Of a stretch of DNA of 52,724 nt, positions 1 to 8,745 are shown one piece after another. The position numbers and the translations under genes are program-made. The stretch's first letter is position 1. Every line of letters starts with the position of its first letter. The notes beneath the pieces are model-generated. The model had not been told where the DNA came from, searched no databases, and saw only the letters and a program-made list of their open reading frames with translations. This DNA comes from Chloroflexota bacterium (lineage in GTDB: Bacteria > Chloroflexota > Anaerolineae > Promineifilales > Promineifilaceae): contig JAACFF010000004.1 of NCBI GenBank assembly GCA_009937635.1, positions 1-52,724 of the forward strand, read 5' to 3'.

Positions 1-1
1 C

Positions 2-2236
2 AGGCAAAACGGCGGCATCAGCAGCATAGAAGATGGTGACGATCTGCTTGCGGCGGGAAATTATCGACGCTTAGACGCCGGGGAAGCACGGGCGGTTTTT
101 GCAGGTGCACGGGAGATCCAACCAACATCTACACAGCAGGCTGTGGCTCCGGAAACGGCCGAACGAAGCCGTACGCAAAGAATTCTGTTGGAAAAGGTAA
201 ACAGCTTTTGGGTTGAGGGTGTGCTAAAGAAATCGATTGGCGACGCATCCATTTTGACCCTGGATAAAACAGATGTTATCACGGCCGTCGATCATCCCTG
301 GGACAGCTCTCTTGGCCAGGCTTTGATCGGCGGAAGCAGTCCAGCCAGCAGCGACATCTTGACCTTGTTTGACGACGCCGATCGCGCTTTGCTCATTCTG
401 GGATCGCCCGGTAGCGGCAAAACGATGACCCTGATCACCCTGGCCAACCACTTGCTGGAAAAAGCGAAGCTCGATCCCCATGCCCCGGTGCCGCTCATCT
501 TGGATCTCTCCGGCTGGGCCAAGGAACGGCGCGATCTGGGGGGCTGGATCGTGGAGGAGTTGACCGCTAAATACCAGATTCCCCGGCGATACGGCCGGCG
601 CTGGTTGGCGGGCGACGAACTGATCCTGCTTCTGGACGGTTTCGACGTGCTGCCGCCCAACGCACGCCGCCCCTGTGTACAGGCGATCAACGGATTCAGG
701 GAAAAGTACGGCCTTATGGGCCTGGCTATTTGCAGCCGCAGCCAGGAGTATCTGGACTGCGGGTTGAAGTTGCGCCTGAACAGAGCGGTGAAAATCGAAG
801 CATTGCAACAGGAACAGATTGATGCCTACTTGGCCAGCGATGATTATCACGCTTTGCGGCAGGTAGTGCACAAAGACCCAGCCGTGCGGCAGCTGGCTAA
901 ATCGCCCTTGATACTCAATGTGCTGGCGGCCGTTAACGGGAACGAGGCGGTGCAGGGATCGAGTGACCCGCTTGTTCCCGCTGCGAAGCTTACAAGCCCA
1001 GGGGATTATGAGCCTATTTTTGAGGCTTATACGCGGCGCATGTTCCGTAGACGGCCGGCTTATGCACCTTACGAGCCGGAACAAACGATAAAATATTTGC
1101 ACTGGCTGGCGCTGCGACTGGAAGAGCACAGCCAGTCGATCTTCTTGATCGAAGGCATACAGCCCAGCTGGCTGCCCTCTAGACGGTGGCGTTGGGTTTA
1201 TTTGCTGCTCTCCGGCTTGATCCTGGGCCTGGCCGGGGGCTTGATCATGTGGCTCTTGTGGCGTTTGCTGCGCCACACCTTACCACAACTGCCGGCAGCC
1301 GTTTCCACGCAGTTAGCCGCCTGGTTCAATCTGGCGCGGGAACCTGTGGAGCTGCTGGCCATCCTCCTGGGCAATGCAGCGTTGGGCTTATTGGTGGGGG
1401 TTGTCTTGGGGCTCTATTTCGAACAGCGCCGGCAAAAACCGGTCGAGGCGTCAAAAGTCAACCGCCAGAGGTGGCTGCAGGTGTGGACAGCCGGCCTGGC
1501 GACCGGCCTGGTAACAACCTTGTTCGTTTCCTTGTTCACCACCTGGCTTTTGTCCTTAGCCTGGGGCGTGGCCGAAGGTTTTATGTACATGGCCGCCGCC
1601 CGTTTCATCTTTGGTTGGAGCTATGAGAGCGACGTGCGCACCGTGGAAGCGTTGGGCTGGTCCTGGCAGCGATCCTTGACGGGCATCGGCGTGGGGCTGA
1701 TCTTGACCTTGATCGCCGAGACGCTGGAGTCCTTGCTATATGGATACAACGGCGCCGCACGGACGCTGGTCACGCTGGTAGCGGCAGGCTTCATATTAGG
1801 CGGTTTATCGGGCAGCGCAATCACGACCAAAAGCCGGCCTAATCAGGGAGTATGGTTGTCGCTGCGAAATGCGGGGGTAGCGGCCGTTGTGCTGGCCTTG
1901 CCGTTGGCTTTGTTGACCAGCATTCTGCGTGATCCGATTTACGCTTTGAATATCGGCGTGCTCTCTGCCCTAATCGCCGCATCCCTCTTCGGGGGCAGCG
2001 TCTTTGTCAAGCACTTCCTTCTGCGCGGGCTCCTGCGCCTGCAGCACAACTTGCCCTGGCGCTACACCCGCTTCCTGGACCACGCCGCCCAGTTCGTCTT
2101 CCTGCGCAAAGTTGGCGGCGGCTACATCTTCATGCACCGCCTCTTGCAGCAGTACTTTGCCGGGCTTGGGCAGGATCCTCCAGAACATATTATGCAAAAA
2201 ATTCATCCACGCATGAAACCCTCGAGTAGGAAGTGA
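2..2236 (+). CDS. NACHT-type NTPase with multi-pass membrane C-terminus, 5' end outside window
   Basis: The reading frame is open from base 2 with no stop before the GTG at 143, so the gene enters from the left and its N-terminal domain is not visible. Numbering from that GTG, a conserved leader (about 10-60) precedes a P-loop GSPGSGKT (87-94), a Walker B ILLLDGFD (161-168) and a sensor region with CSRS (197-200), the layout of NACHT STAND NTPases. From about 350 onward there are some seven hydrophobic segments, and the protein closes with a conserved FMHRLLQQYF motif. STAND ATPases act as nucleotide-driven signalling or defence switches; the missing N-terminal part would carry the effector or sensor domain, so the function is open. 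A caspase-like, TIR or other effector could lie upstream. Confidence 0.85.
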   Translation, partial: RQNGGISSIEDGDDLLAAGNYRRLDAGEARAVFAGAREIQPTSTQQAVAPETAERSRTQRILLEKVNSFWVEGVLKKSIGDASILTLDKTDVITAVDHPWDSSLGQALIGGSSPASSDILTLFDDADRALLILGSPGSGKTMTLITLANHLLEKAKLDPHAPVPLILDLSGWAKERRDLGGWIVEELTAKYQIPRRYGRRWLAGDELILLLDGFDVLPPNARRPCVQAINGFREKYGLMGLAICSRSQEYLDCGLKLRLNRAVKIEALQQEQIDAYLASDDYHALRQVVHKDPAVRQLAKSPLILNVLAAVNGNEAVQGSSDPLVPAAKLTSPGDYEPIFEAYTRRMFRRRPAYAPYEPEQTIKYLHWLALRLEEHSQSIFLIEGIQPSWLPSRRWRWVYLLLSGLILGLAGGLIMWLLWRLLRHTLPQLPAAVSTQLAAWFNLAREPVELLAILLGNAALGLLVGVVLGLYFEQRRQKPVEASKVNRQRWLQVWTAGLATGLVTTLFVSLFTTWLLSLAWGVAEGFMYMAAARFIFGWSYESDVRTVEALGWSWQRSLTGIGVGLILTLIAETLESLLYGYNGAARTLVTLVAAGFILGGLSGSAITTKSRPNQGVWLSLRNAGVAAVVLALPLALLTSILRDPIYALNIGVLSALIAASLFGGSVFVKHFLLRGLLRLQHNLPWRYTRFLDHAAQFVFLRKVGGGYIFMHRLLQQYFAGLGQDPPEHIMQKIHPRMKPSSRK

Positions 2237-2430
2237 AATTATGCTTCAGATTTAGATTCCGGTAGAATCATCAAAATCCCCCATTTGGAGCACGCATTTT
2301 CATGGCGCAGAATATACGGCCGTTATCGAAAACCTGCGCCTGGGTGATATGAAAGCGGTCGGGGATATTCGCACACGATATATTGAGCGCTGTTTTACGC
2401 GCATTTTGGTCTATTTAGGAGACGTATAAG

Positions 2431-3480
2431 ATGATTGACTTGCGGTCGGATACCGTGACGCGACCAACGCCGGCGATGATGGAAGCGATTGCCCAGGCGG
2501 AGCTGGGAGATGACGTGTGGGGAGATGACCCCACTGCTAACCAATTACAGGAACTGGCTGCTGACAAATTGGGGAAGGAAGCCAGCTTGTTTGTCCCCAG
2601 CGGCACGATGGGCAATTTAATCGCGGCCCTGGTTCATTGTAGCCGTGGGGAAGAGCTCATCCTGGGCGATAAATCTCACGTTTTCCGCGCGGAAGCCGGC
2701 AATGTATCCATTGTAGGCGGCATTCACCCCTATGTACTTAAAAACCAGGTAGATGGCACGTTGGCGTTGGATGAAATAGAAGCGGCCGTCCGCGTTGAAG
2801 ATGTTCACGTACCACACACCAGCGCCATAGCCTTAGAAAATACGCACAACAACTGCGGCGGTGTGGCCATACCTCCCGATTACTTTGCCCGTGTGCGCCA
2901 GGTTGCCGACCGCCATGGATTGGCTGTCCATTTGGATGGCGCGCGCTTGTTCAACGCGGCCGTGGCGCTAGATGTGCCGGTACAGGCATTCACCCAACAG
3001 GTGGACAGCGTCATGATATGCCTGAGCAAGGGCTTGTGCGCTCCCGTGGGCAGCATACTGGCGGGCAGCGGCGATTTCATCTACAAAGCTCGCAGAGCGC
3101 GTAAAATGTTAGGTGGCGGCATGCGTCAGGCAGGCATTTTGGCGGCGGCGGGCATTGTGGCTTTAGAGCAAATGGTTGATCGATTGGCTGAAGATCATGC
3201 CAATGCTAAAAGGTTAGCACAAGGGCTGAATGGGATTCCAGGCATTACGGTTCCGGGATTGGCAAACTCCCCTGATGTATTGACCACAAATATGGTGTAT
3301 TTCAAACTTGATGATGAGATCTCCATTAGGCCAGAATCCTTGGCAAGGCGCATGGAGGAAATGTACCAGATCAAAATCGAACCCGGCTATTCCCAGGAGT
3401 TTCGACTCGTTACGCACAAGTGGGTGGCAGCGGAAGATGTGAAAACGACGCTGGCAGCATTTCAGCATATTCTCAGCTAA
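2431..3480 (+). CDS. ltaE: Low-specificity L-threonine aldolase
   Basis: A 349-residue PLP enzyme that cleaves L-threonine or L-allo-threonine to glycine and acetaldehyde in the cytoplasm. The N-terminus IDLRSDTVTRPT is the family hallmark; the PLP-binding lysine is K200 in ICLSKGLCAPVGS, and HLDGARLFNA (about 167-176) supplies the cofactor aspartate. Length is normal for the family. The start is well supported by AGGAGA at 2418-2423, seven bases before the ATG. It stands alone: the NACHT gene ends about 190 bp upstream and the next genes run on the opposite strand. No terminator hairpin is visible after the stop. Confidence 0.95.
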   Translation: MIDLRSDTVTRPTPAMMEAIAQAELGDDVWGDDPTANQLQELAADKLGKEASLFVPSGTMGNLIAALVHCSRGEELILGDKSHVFRAEAGNVSIVGGIHPYVLKNQVDGTLALDEIEAAVRVEDVHVPHTSAIALENTHNNCGGVAIPPDYFARVRQVADRHGLAVHLDGARLFNAAVALDVPVQAFTQQVDSVMICLSKGLCAPVGSILAGSGDFIYKARRARKMLGGGMRQAGILAAAGIVALEQMVDRLAEDHANAKRLAQGLNGIPGITVPGLANSPDVLTTNMVYFKLDDEISIRPESLARRMEEMYQIKIEPGYSQEFRLVTHKWVAAEDVKTTLAAFQHILS

Positions 3481-3525
3481 ACAAATGATCGTAACTCATT
3501 CATAGCCTAACGCTAAACATTTTTA

Positions 3526-3993
3526 CTAACTCCTCGGAGCTTCTGCACCATTCAACTGCACGCGCAGCATGACGCAGCGTTGCGCAGCCCGCTGCACATC
3601 CTCCCAGTTGGGTTGGCCATCGTCGTCGAACCTGACCTGATAAAATCTGGCGTCGGAACGAACCTGGTTCAAAAAGGCCTGCAAGTTTTCGGCCACGACC
3701 TCCTTGTCATCAACCACATCAGCCTGGCCCTGATACGCCGTGTTCTTGATATTCAGCGTCACCGGGGCGCCGCCAGCCAGGTTCCGCGACCATCTGGCCC
3801 CGGTGAAAGCGATAACACTGTCGCCATCACGGGCGTAGCTGATCGGCGTGGTGTAGCTCTTACCGGTTTTGCGCCCGGTGAAGGTGATCAACATGACCGA
3901 GCGGCTGGCAATGCGGTGCAGCGGAGAGCGCAGCATAACGATCATTAAACGATTGACAAATGGGGGAATAGTTGACGATTCTTGTTCAGACAT
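3526..3993 (-). CDS. Deazaflavin (F420)-dependent nitroreductase family protein
   Basis: A 155-residue protein of the Ddn-like split beta-barrel family, which binds F420 or related flavins and reduces quinones or nitro compounds. GRKTGK (40-45), TTPISY (48-53) and WSRNL (68-72) are the usual family motifs that line the cofactor pocket. A longer frame is open to 4035, but the ATG at 3993 has a GAGG nine bases upstream and gives the usual N-terminus, so it was chosen. It is the last gene of a minus-strand run that includes a membrane protein and a broken flavodoxin, a redox-flavoured neighbourhood. The real substrate is not shown by the sequence. Confidence 0.85.
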   Translation of the reverse strand: MSEQESSTIPPFVNRLMIVMLRSPLHRIASRSVMLITFTGRKTGKSYTTPISYARDGDSVIAFTGARWSRNLAGGAPVTLNIKNTAYQGQADVVDDKEVVAENLQAFLNQVRSDARFYQVRFDDDGQPNWEDVQRAAQRCVMLRVQLNGAEAPRS

Positions 3994-4098
3994 TCTTGTA
4001 TACCTCGACGGTTTTTTTATAATGACCATGTTCAACGCCGGCGATTCCGGCCGAAATACTTAATAATGACGGTGCCAGGCGAATAGCTTTGTTCACCT

Positions 4099-4884
4099 CT
4101 ATTCCTTTGTGCCGCCCATCCCAAGCTGAAAGAGTTTGATGGCCATCAGGATGTACCATATCATCCGGAATGGCGCAGAGATAGTTGGGAAGAGCCAGAC
4201 ATATTCCGCTATGAAGGGTAAAGCAATGAAAAAGCCTAAACCAAATCCGTTGGCCAGAATGCCCACAATGGCCGTGGCCTTGTTGAAAATCTCGCTGCGC
4301 AGCATGACGATTGAAATCACAAGCCCAGCCAGAAGCACCAAAAACAAGCTCAAGTAAATGCCAGTCCCGGGGTTAAGTTTGCCAGGATCATGGATCTCCA
4401 ACAGTGCCTCGCCGGCAGCCACGAACATCGCCCGTTCCGCCTCTGATGTCGCCGTCACAAAACGGCCGCTGAGGTTTAACATGGCGAAGGTCTGATTCGA
4501 GGCATAATAAACGGCAATTCCTACAAAACCAAAAGTTATTGCCAGCACCATAGCGCTCTTATTCACTTCGCGCAGGGCTCTGTAGAGAGCGAGGAAGATC
4601 AAGCCTACCAAGCCGTAATTGACCAGGTCAAAGAGATCAAATAGGACCAGTCCGACGAACCGATTTTCCTGGAACAACGCGAACCAGTCGAGGGCGCTGA
4701 CTGGCCATTCATCCGCTACGCTGAATAGGCCAAAGCCCTTGAACTGCATCATCTCCACGCTGAAATACCTGCGAAATACCAGGACGGCGATCACCGCCGC
4801 TATCCCACCGGCAATATAAAGAACTCTCCAGGTCGAATTCGTGGTTTTGACGCGCGATTCTCGGTGGTCCGTTTGCATAATCAT
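4099..4884 (-). CDS. DUF4386-like integral membrane protein
   Basis: About 261 residues with six or seven hydrophobic segments, including VLYIAGGIAAVIAVLVF near the N-terminus and a C-terminal MIWYILMAIKLFQLG helix. The arrangement, the acidic loop after FRRYF and the C-terminal end resemble DUF4386 proteins, whose function is unknown. The frame can start at a TTG at 4920, but the ATG codons at 4884 or 4878 are more likely because the upstream part overlaps the remains of a flavodoxin gene. No strong ribosome-binding site is seen, so translation may once have been coupled to that flavodoxin. Confidence 0.7.
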   Translation of the reverse strand: MIMQTDHRESRVKTTNSTWRVLYIAGGIAAVIAVLVFRRYFSVEMMQFKGFGLFSVADEWPVSALDWFALFQENRFVGLVLFDLFDLVNYGLVGLIFLALYRALREVNKSAMVLAITFGFVGIAVYYASNQTFAMLNLSGRFVTATSEAERAMFVAAGEALLEIHDPGKLNPGTGIYLSLFLVLLAGLVISIVMLRSEIFNKATAIVGILANGFGLGFFIALPFIAEYVWLFPTISAPFRMIWYILMAIKLFQLGMGGTKE

Positions 4885-4898
4885 TGGCCGGCGGATAG

Positions 4899-5101
4899 TC
4901 AAGACGCTTCTTTGCGCCAACGGCCTACATACACCGCGCTGCCCAGGATGACGGCGTGTACGGGGTCAGGTCAATCACTCGTTTCACTGGCAGCACATCG
5001 GTGTACAGCCCCTCTTGTCGTAGTATCTCGCCGATTTTCTCCGCTATTGCGGCCGCTGCGCCATATTTGGTGGCATAGGTGACTAAAACTTGTCTGTTCA
5101 C
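4899..5101 (-). pseudogene. Flavodoxin-domain protein, frameshifted and truncated
   Basis: Reading the minus strand from the GTG at 5101 (GGAG six bases upstream) gives VNRQVLVTYATKYGAAAAIA, the FMN-phosphate loop of flavodoxins, followed by a helix and VKRVIDLTPY. One base then appears to be missing near 4945: the next flavodoxin strand, AVILGSAVYVGRWRKEA, continues in another frame and ends at a TGA at 4899-4901. The product would be about 65 residues instead of about 160, lacking most of the FMN-isoalloxazine loops. A one-base deletion plus loss of the 3' half explains it best. It is too short and broken to be called by simple gene finders. Confidence 0.75.
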
Positions 5102-5145
5102 TTATTTCTCCATTTGCTAATTTCACAAAATCAAATAGAAGGCGA

Positions 5146-5643
5146 TCACGATCTGGCTACGCCGCGCGCAAAAAGGGCGAAAGGGATAAAACAGATCAAA
5201 CCCATGCCGAAGACGACGATAACATCTATCAGCAGAAACGGCTCCTCGCTCAGAATTGGCTGCAAGATCAGAACGGCGATCAAACCGACAAACAACATAC
5301 TGGCTTGAAAGAGCAATCCCGTGCCACCTACATAGCCCAACGCCTGTCGCCGCCACAACAAAATCCCGCCGATTAACAAGGCTGCACTAAAGATGAAATC
5401 AGCCACCAGCAAGCCCAACTCTGAACCGGCAATTAGGGTTTTGTTGGCAAGGGCATCGGCCATCATCCATATGACCCGTAAGGCAAATGTGCTACCAAAA
5501 CCGATAAGGGTTCCGCCAGCCAATCGTACCGGCACATGACCGGTCAGCCGCAACTTGACCACTTCTCCATCAATGCTGGCTACAAGGCCGATGATTGTGT
5601 AGATGCTCAGGGTGACAATCACCAGATAGAACGGGTACATCAC
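5146..5643 (-). CDS. Small membrane protein, unknown function
   Basis: 165 residues with about five hydrophobic segments: FYLVIVTLSIYTIIGLVA at the N-terminus, then GGTLIGFGSTFALRVIWMMA, LLVADFIFSAALLIGGILLW, LLFQASMLFVGLIAVLIL and VIVVFGMGLICFIPFALFA. I do not recognise the family. The start abuts the 3' end of a decayed alpha/beta hydrolase (stop at 5646), and no clear ribosome-binding site is present, so the protein may itself be a fragment or rely on coupling. It belongs to the minus-strand run 6130-3526. Confidence 0.6.
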   Translation of the reverse strand: MMYPFYLVIVTLSIYTIIGLVASIDGEVVKLRLTGHVPVRLAGGTLIGFGSTFALRVIWMMADALANKTLIAGSELGLLVADFIFSAALLIGGILLWRRQALGYVGGTGLLFQASMLFVGLIAVLILQPILSEEPFLLIDVIVVFGMGLICFIPFALFARGVARS

Positions 5644-5645
5644 AG

Positions 5646-6130
5646 TCAGTTGGGGTAGGTCTTCACAATCGCTTTATCGCCCAGCGCTTGCGCTGCTTTT
5701 ACATGGGAGTCCGGCGCTACGAGGTTGTCATGTTCGCATACGAGCAAGAGCACCGGGCAATGAACATCTTGAGCAACCTCGCGGGGATCACGAGCATGCC
5801 CCATGAAAAGAAGACGGGCACAAACTTCATTCTTGAATGTATCTGAATCACTCACAAGTGTTGCGTAGCCATCAAAAGCGCCCGGCGCAGTGAGCATGGC
5901 TGTGGTACCTGGTAACCCGGCAATGGGTATGGTATGGGGGGAAAAGCCAAATCGTGAGCGCCCCTTGTCACGCTGAGCATGGACAAAGAGGCGAAAAAAA
6001 TAGCCATAGCCTTCACGCTCCATGGTTTCCCCTCGCTTGCGCCGAAATGCCGGTAATCATAGGTGAGAACGGCCGTACCTGTTTCGACGAAACGCAGGGT
6101 ATATTGCTCAAAAATGATATCCTTGGTACC
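5646..6130 (-). pseudogene. Alpha/beta hydrolase remnant with internal deletion
   Basis: On the minus strand, 6130 to about 6030 encodes a typical early hydrolase segment ending in VLTYDYRHFGASEGKP, the oxyanion-side strand of COG1073-type hydrolases. Reading then jumps frame, and the part 6023-5646 gives the cap and late core: SPHTIPIAGLPGT, then CPVLLLVCEHDNLVAP with the catalytic aspartate region, ending KTYPN-stop where the family has a GHFD/E catalytic histidine. The nucleophile elbow (GxSxG) that should lie between these parts is absent, and so is the catalytic histidine. The gene cannot make an active enzyme. Confidence 0.8.
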
Positions 6131-6259
6131 GCTTTCTTTTTGCCAATTTCATCATGCTGGGTCCTGATTATCAAACAATCCCATGCTGGTTACAGTCTAG
6201 CGCTTAAATAGGCCGCTGTGATCTGGCGAAAGTCACGATCTATATATGACAAAACTCAC

Positions 6260-6687
6260 AAACATTATCGACTATTTATGGCCGTTTGGCATAAATCTAT
6301 CGACTTCTTTCCCACCTGTCCGGTTACTTGCCCTGGAGCAAGTTCGGAGCGGGTCAAGATTTGCCCCAAGGAGTCGCATTGCAGTGGGCCAGATGGTGTC
6401 GCCAACCTGGTTACTTGTTGGATGATGCCACGGCCAACTTCCAGCAGTTTCCAGCGCCTGTATTGGCATACAGCTTTGAAGATGGTGATTGGGGAACACG
6501 CCAATCCGGGGATGCCACGATGGGCGCTTATCCCAATTTATCGCGGCGGCATATTGTCCCGGAAGCAGTCGGGCTGCAATCGATTGGACATTTTGGCTAC
6601 TTCCGACCTAAGGCTAAAGCACTCTGGCAGGAGACGGTTCAATGGCTGGAAAAATCTGGCCTACAGATCGCAGAAGCCGTCAACTAA
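6260..6687 (+). pseudogene. COG4757-type alpha/beta hydrolase, C-terminal remnant with frameshift
   Basis: One frame gives HYRLFMAVWHKSIDFFP (6263-6313); a frameshift near 6312 then leads into SGYLPWSKFGAGQDLPQGVA and on to ALQWARWCRQPGYLL, FPAPVLAYSFEDGDWGT and a C-terminal SIGHFGYFRP motif that carries the catalytic histidine. This is the last third of a predicted alpha/beta hydrolase of the COG4757 type. The N-terminal two thirds with the nucleophile are missing upstream. It lies head to head with another hydrolase remnant, so this strip holds two independent broken hydrolases. Confidence 0.75.
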
Positions 6688-6731
6688 TAGCTTTGTTGGA
6701 TTAACAGTGATTGCTCCACTAACCGGACCAT

Positions 6732-7001
6732 CTATTTGTTTCTCTGCATCGTGATCTTGTTCCCAGCGCCTTTATTGCCGCCAAAGATAATCATCAGGCC
6801 CAGGATGAAACCAAAGTTGTACCATTTCCCGTTGTTGTGCAGTTCATACACGCCGACGTTTTCTTTGAAAAGGGAAATCAGAAAGGCAAATGGGGCGATC
6901 ATACCGTGCCATAACCCGCGCCAAAACCCGGCAATCTTGCCGTCCTTATTCTCTGAATTCTGCGATTCATTCGGGCCCGCAGTGGCCAGTTTCTCTTTCA
7001 T
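6732..7001 (-). CDS. Conserved small membrane protein
   Basis: 89 residues: a charged N-terminus, then GFWRGLWHGMIAPFAFLISL (about 26-45), VYELHNNGKWYNFGF and a short hydrophobic end with GGNKGAG. This motif order is common in a small family of unknown function found widely in bacteria. The ATG at 7001 has GGGAG about ten bases upstream. It is intact while its neighbours on both sides are remnants, which suggests it is still selected. Confidence 0.7.
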   Translation of the reverse strand: MKEKLATAGPNESQNSENKDGKIAGFWRGLWHGMIAPFAFLISLFKENVGVYELHNNGKWYNFGFILGLMIIFGGNKGAGNKITMQRNK

Positions 7002-7045
7002 GAAGCATCTCCCGGTTTAAACAGATTACTAAACATCATCTGGCC

Positions 7046-7162
7046 TTAGTGCCGGCCCAACTTCCCAAGGTCTCGGCCAAGCAGAAAGAACCAGAACAGA
7101 TAGAATACACCACCTATCAACAAGAGGGTAGCCGCCAGTGCCGGAGCCAATAGGCCCACAAA
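7046..7162 (-). pseudogene. C-terminal tail of a membrane protein
   Basis: On the minus strand this short stretch reads FVGLLAPALAATLLLIGGVF, then YLFWFFLLGRDLGKLGRH and a TAA at 7046-7048. It is a hydrophobic helix with a basic C-terminal end, like the last segment of small four-helix membrane proteins. No start codon with a ribosome-binding site precedes it, and the frame runs into sequence shared with the HigA remnant on the other strand. Most likely a leftover of a deleted gene; the family cannot be named. Confidence 0.4.
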
Positions 7163-7211
7163 ACATGAATTAAATTTAGCCCCTTTGAGAGTGTGCCCGT
7201 GTAAGCGGTGC

Positions 7212-7480
7212 TTTTACCGAACTGTCGTGGCCAAACTGAAGGTTTCCCCTTCGACTTTTACGCGGTTGGTAAATGGTCAAAGTAATGTCGGCCCAGAAAT
7301 GGCACTGCGGTTATCTAGAACATTGGGAAGGTCAGCAGAAAGTTGGTTAGCTATGCAAAATAACTATGACCTCTGGCACGCCAAGATAATGATTGGGAAA
7401 CCGTACTGCGGCGTGTAGTGCGTAAGGAGTTGCAGTTAGCAAGCGAAAACGAAGATGTAGCCCCACATATGCAATCTTAG
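7212..7480 (+). pseudogene. HigA-type antitoxin remnant (XRE family), frameshifted
   Basis: The frame gives VAKLKVSPSTFTRLVNGQSN, then MALRLSRTLGRSAESWLAMQ and NNYDLWHA, the recognition helix and hallmark end of HigA/VapI-like antitoxins. The N-terminal HPGE part and first helix are missing. After DLW a frameshift near 7378 is needed to continue into RQDNDWETVLRRVV and a stop at 7478-7480. No HigB toxin gene is seen on either side, so the module has lost both its partner and its own integrity. Confidence 0.7.
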
Positions 7481-7491
7481 TCATAAAGGGG

Positions 7492-8730
7492 TTAATCAAC
7501 ACGGAAACGCCAAACTGCCAGGGCCAATAGCACCATGGCATAACCAAGCAATATCAGAACGGCCGTGCCCAAGGCCTCCAATCCCTGTCCCCGCACCAAA
7601 ATATCTTTATAGCCGTCCAACACCCAGGCCAATGGCGTCATATAGGCCACGCGCTGAAATGTTTGCGGAGTGAATTCTAACGGCACCCACGCCCCACCCA
7701 ACGCCGACAGCACGAACATAGGCACTAACGACAGGACGACGACCTGTTCTTGTTTCCTAGCCACGGCTCCAATCAGCATGCCCAGGCTGGCGCAAAACAG
7801 CGCCGTAACAACTGTCATCGTTAATGTTGCCAAGGGCTGCCCCAAATAGGGTAAATCCAAAAAAAGTTGCCCAAATAGGATTAGAACAGTGAGCTGGAGA
7901 AAAATCATAACAAACATGGCCAGGAAATGACCGGCAAGAATCTGGCTTTTGGACATATTGGTGGTCAGCAAACGCTGCACTGACCGCGTCTTCTTCTCCA
8001 CCACCAAAATACCGGCCGCGCCGAGCAGCCCGGCAATGGCAAATTGGGCCATCATTCCCGGCGAAGAGTGGGCGAATACGCTGTAATTGCTGTTCACGCC
8101 CTCTACTTCATCAGCCAGGGCGCTGGATTCATCATAGCGGATCGCGACCGGTGGCGCCTCCCAGGCAGCCAGGGCGCGGATGAAGGCCTCGGCAAAATGG
8201 GCTTGCCTCTTGGATTCGGACGGCAAGAGATTGTGATTGATAGCCGTGTCCACGCTCAGATTTGCCGCTTGTAAGGCGCTCAGCAAACGCGCCGTTCCCG
8301 TCTCTACTTCACCTTCAACCGTGAATCCTGCCTGGCCGCTGCCAACAATGGTCACAGGAACGGGATCGCCGTCCAGCAGTCTGCTGCCAAAGCCGGCGGG
8401 AATTAGAACGGCGGCGGCAATTTCTTCTTCGACGACTTGTCGTTGCAGATCAGCGGTACCCGTATCCTGCGCTGCAATCCGTACGACATCAGATGCAGCC
8501 AGCATCGTCACCAATTGCCGGCTAAGCTCGCTGCTGTCTTTGTCCGCCAAACCTATGGGCAGACGCGGGTCGGCCGTGCTGTTGCCGCCAAAAGCGAAAC
8601 CAAACAACAGGGTGAAGGCAATGGGCATGATCAACAAGTATAAGAATGACTTACGGTCTCGTGTTATCTGGCGTAAATCCTTGATCGCTAAATCTATTAT
8701 TCTTCTATCTGTTGCCCCCAATTCAGGCAT
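7492..8730 (-). CDS. ABC-2 type transporter permease, second subunit
   Basis: 412 residues with the ABC-2 layout: a cytoplasmic start (IKDLRQITRDRKSF), a first membrane helix around 28-49, a long outside domain to about 225, and five more helices in the C-terminal half with the FxxRVAYMTPLAWVLDG motif before the last ones. It pairs with the permease encoded just upstream (15 bp gap) and the ATPase before that, so it is the third gene of an export operon. Substrates of this family include drugs, lipids and sodium; nothing here decides between them. Confidence 0.9.
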   Translation of the reverse strand: MPELGATDRRIIDLAIKDLRQITRDRKSFLYLLIMPIAFTLLFGFAFGGNSTADPRLPIGLADKDSSELSRQLVTMLAASDVVRIAAQDTGTADLQRQVVEEEIAAAVLIPAGFGSRLLDGDPVPVTIVGSGQAGFTVEGEVETGTARLLSALQAANLSVDTAINHNLLPSESKRQAHFAEAFIRALAAWEAPPVAIRYDESSALADEVEGVNSNYSVFAHSSPGMMAQFAIAGLLGAAGILVVEKKTRSVQRLLTTNMSKSQILAGHFLAMFVMIFLQLTVLILFGQLFLDLPYLGQPLATLTMTVVTALFCASLGMLIGAVARKQEQVVVLSLVPMFVLSALGGAWVPLEFTPQTFQRVAYMTPLAWVLDGYKDILVRGQGLEALGTAVLILLGYAMVLLALAVWRFRVD

Positions 8731-8745
8731 TTGCTTCGTTCTCCA

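Noticed and set aside
224-1276. 350-codon open frame on the minus strand
   Set aside because: It lies fully inside the NACHT gene, has no domain pattern, and its amino-acid make-up is that of an antisense shadow of a GC-rich gene.
2256-2429. Open stretch before threonine aldolase ending LRLGDMKAVGDIRTRYIERC and a stop
   Set aside because: Looks protein-like but has no start codon or family match; may be a small gene remnant, not enough to call.
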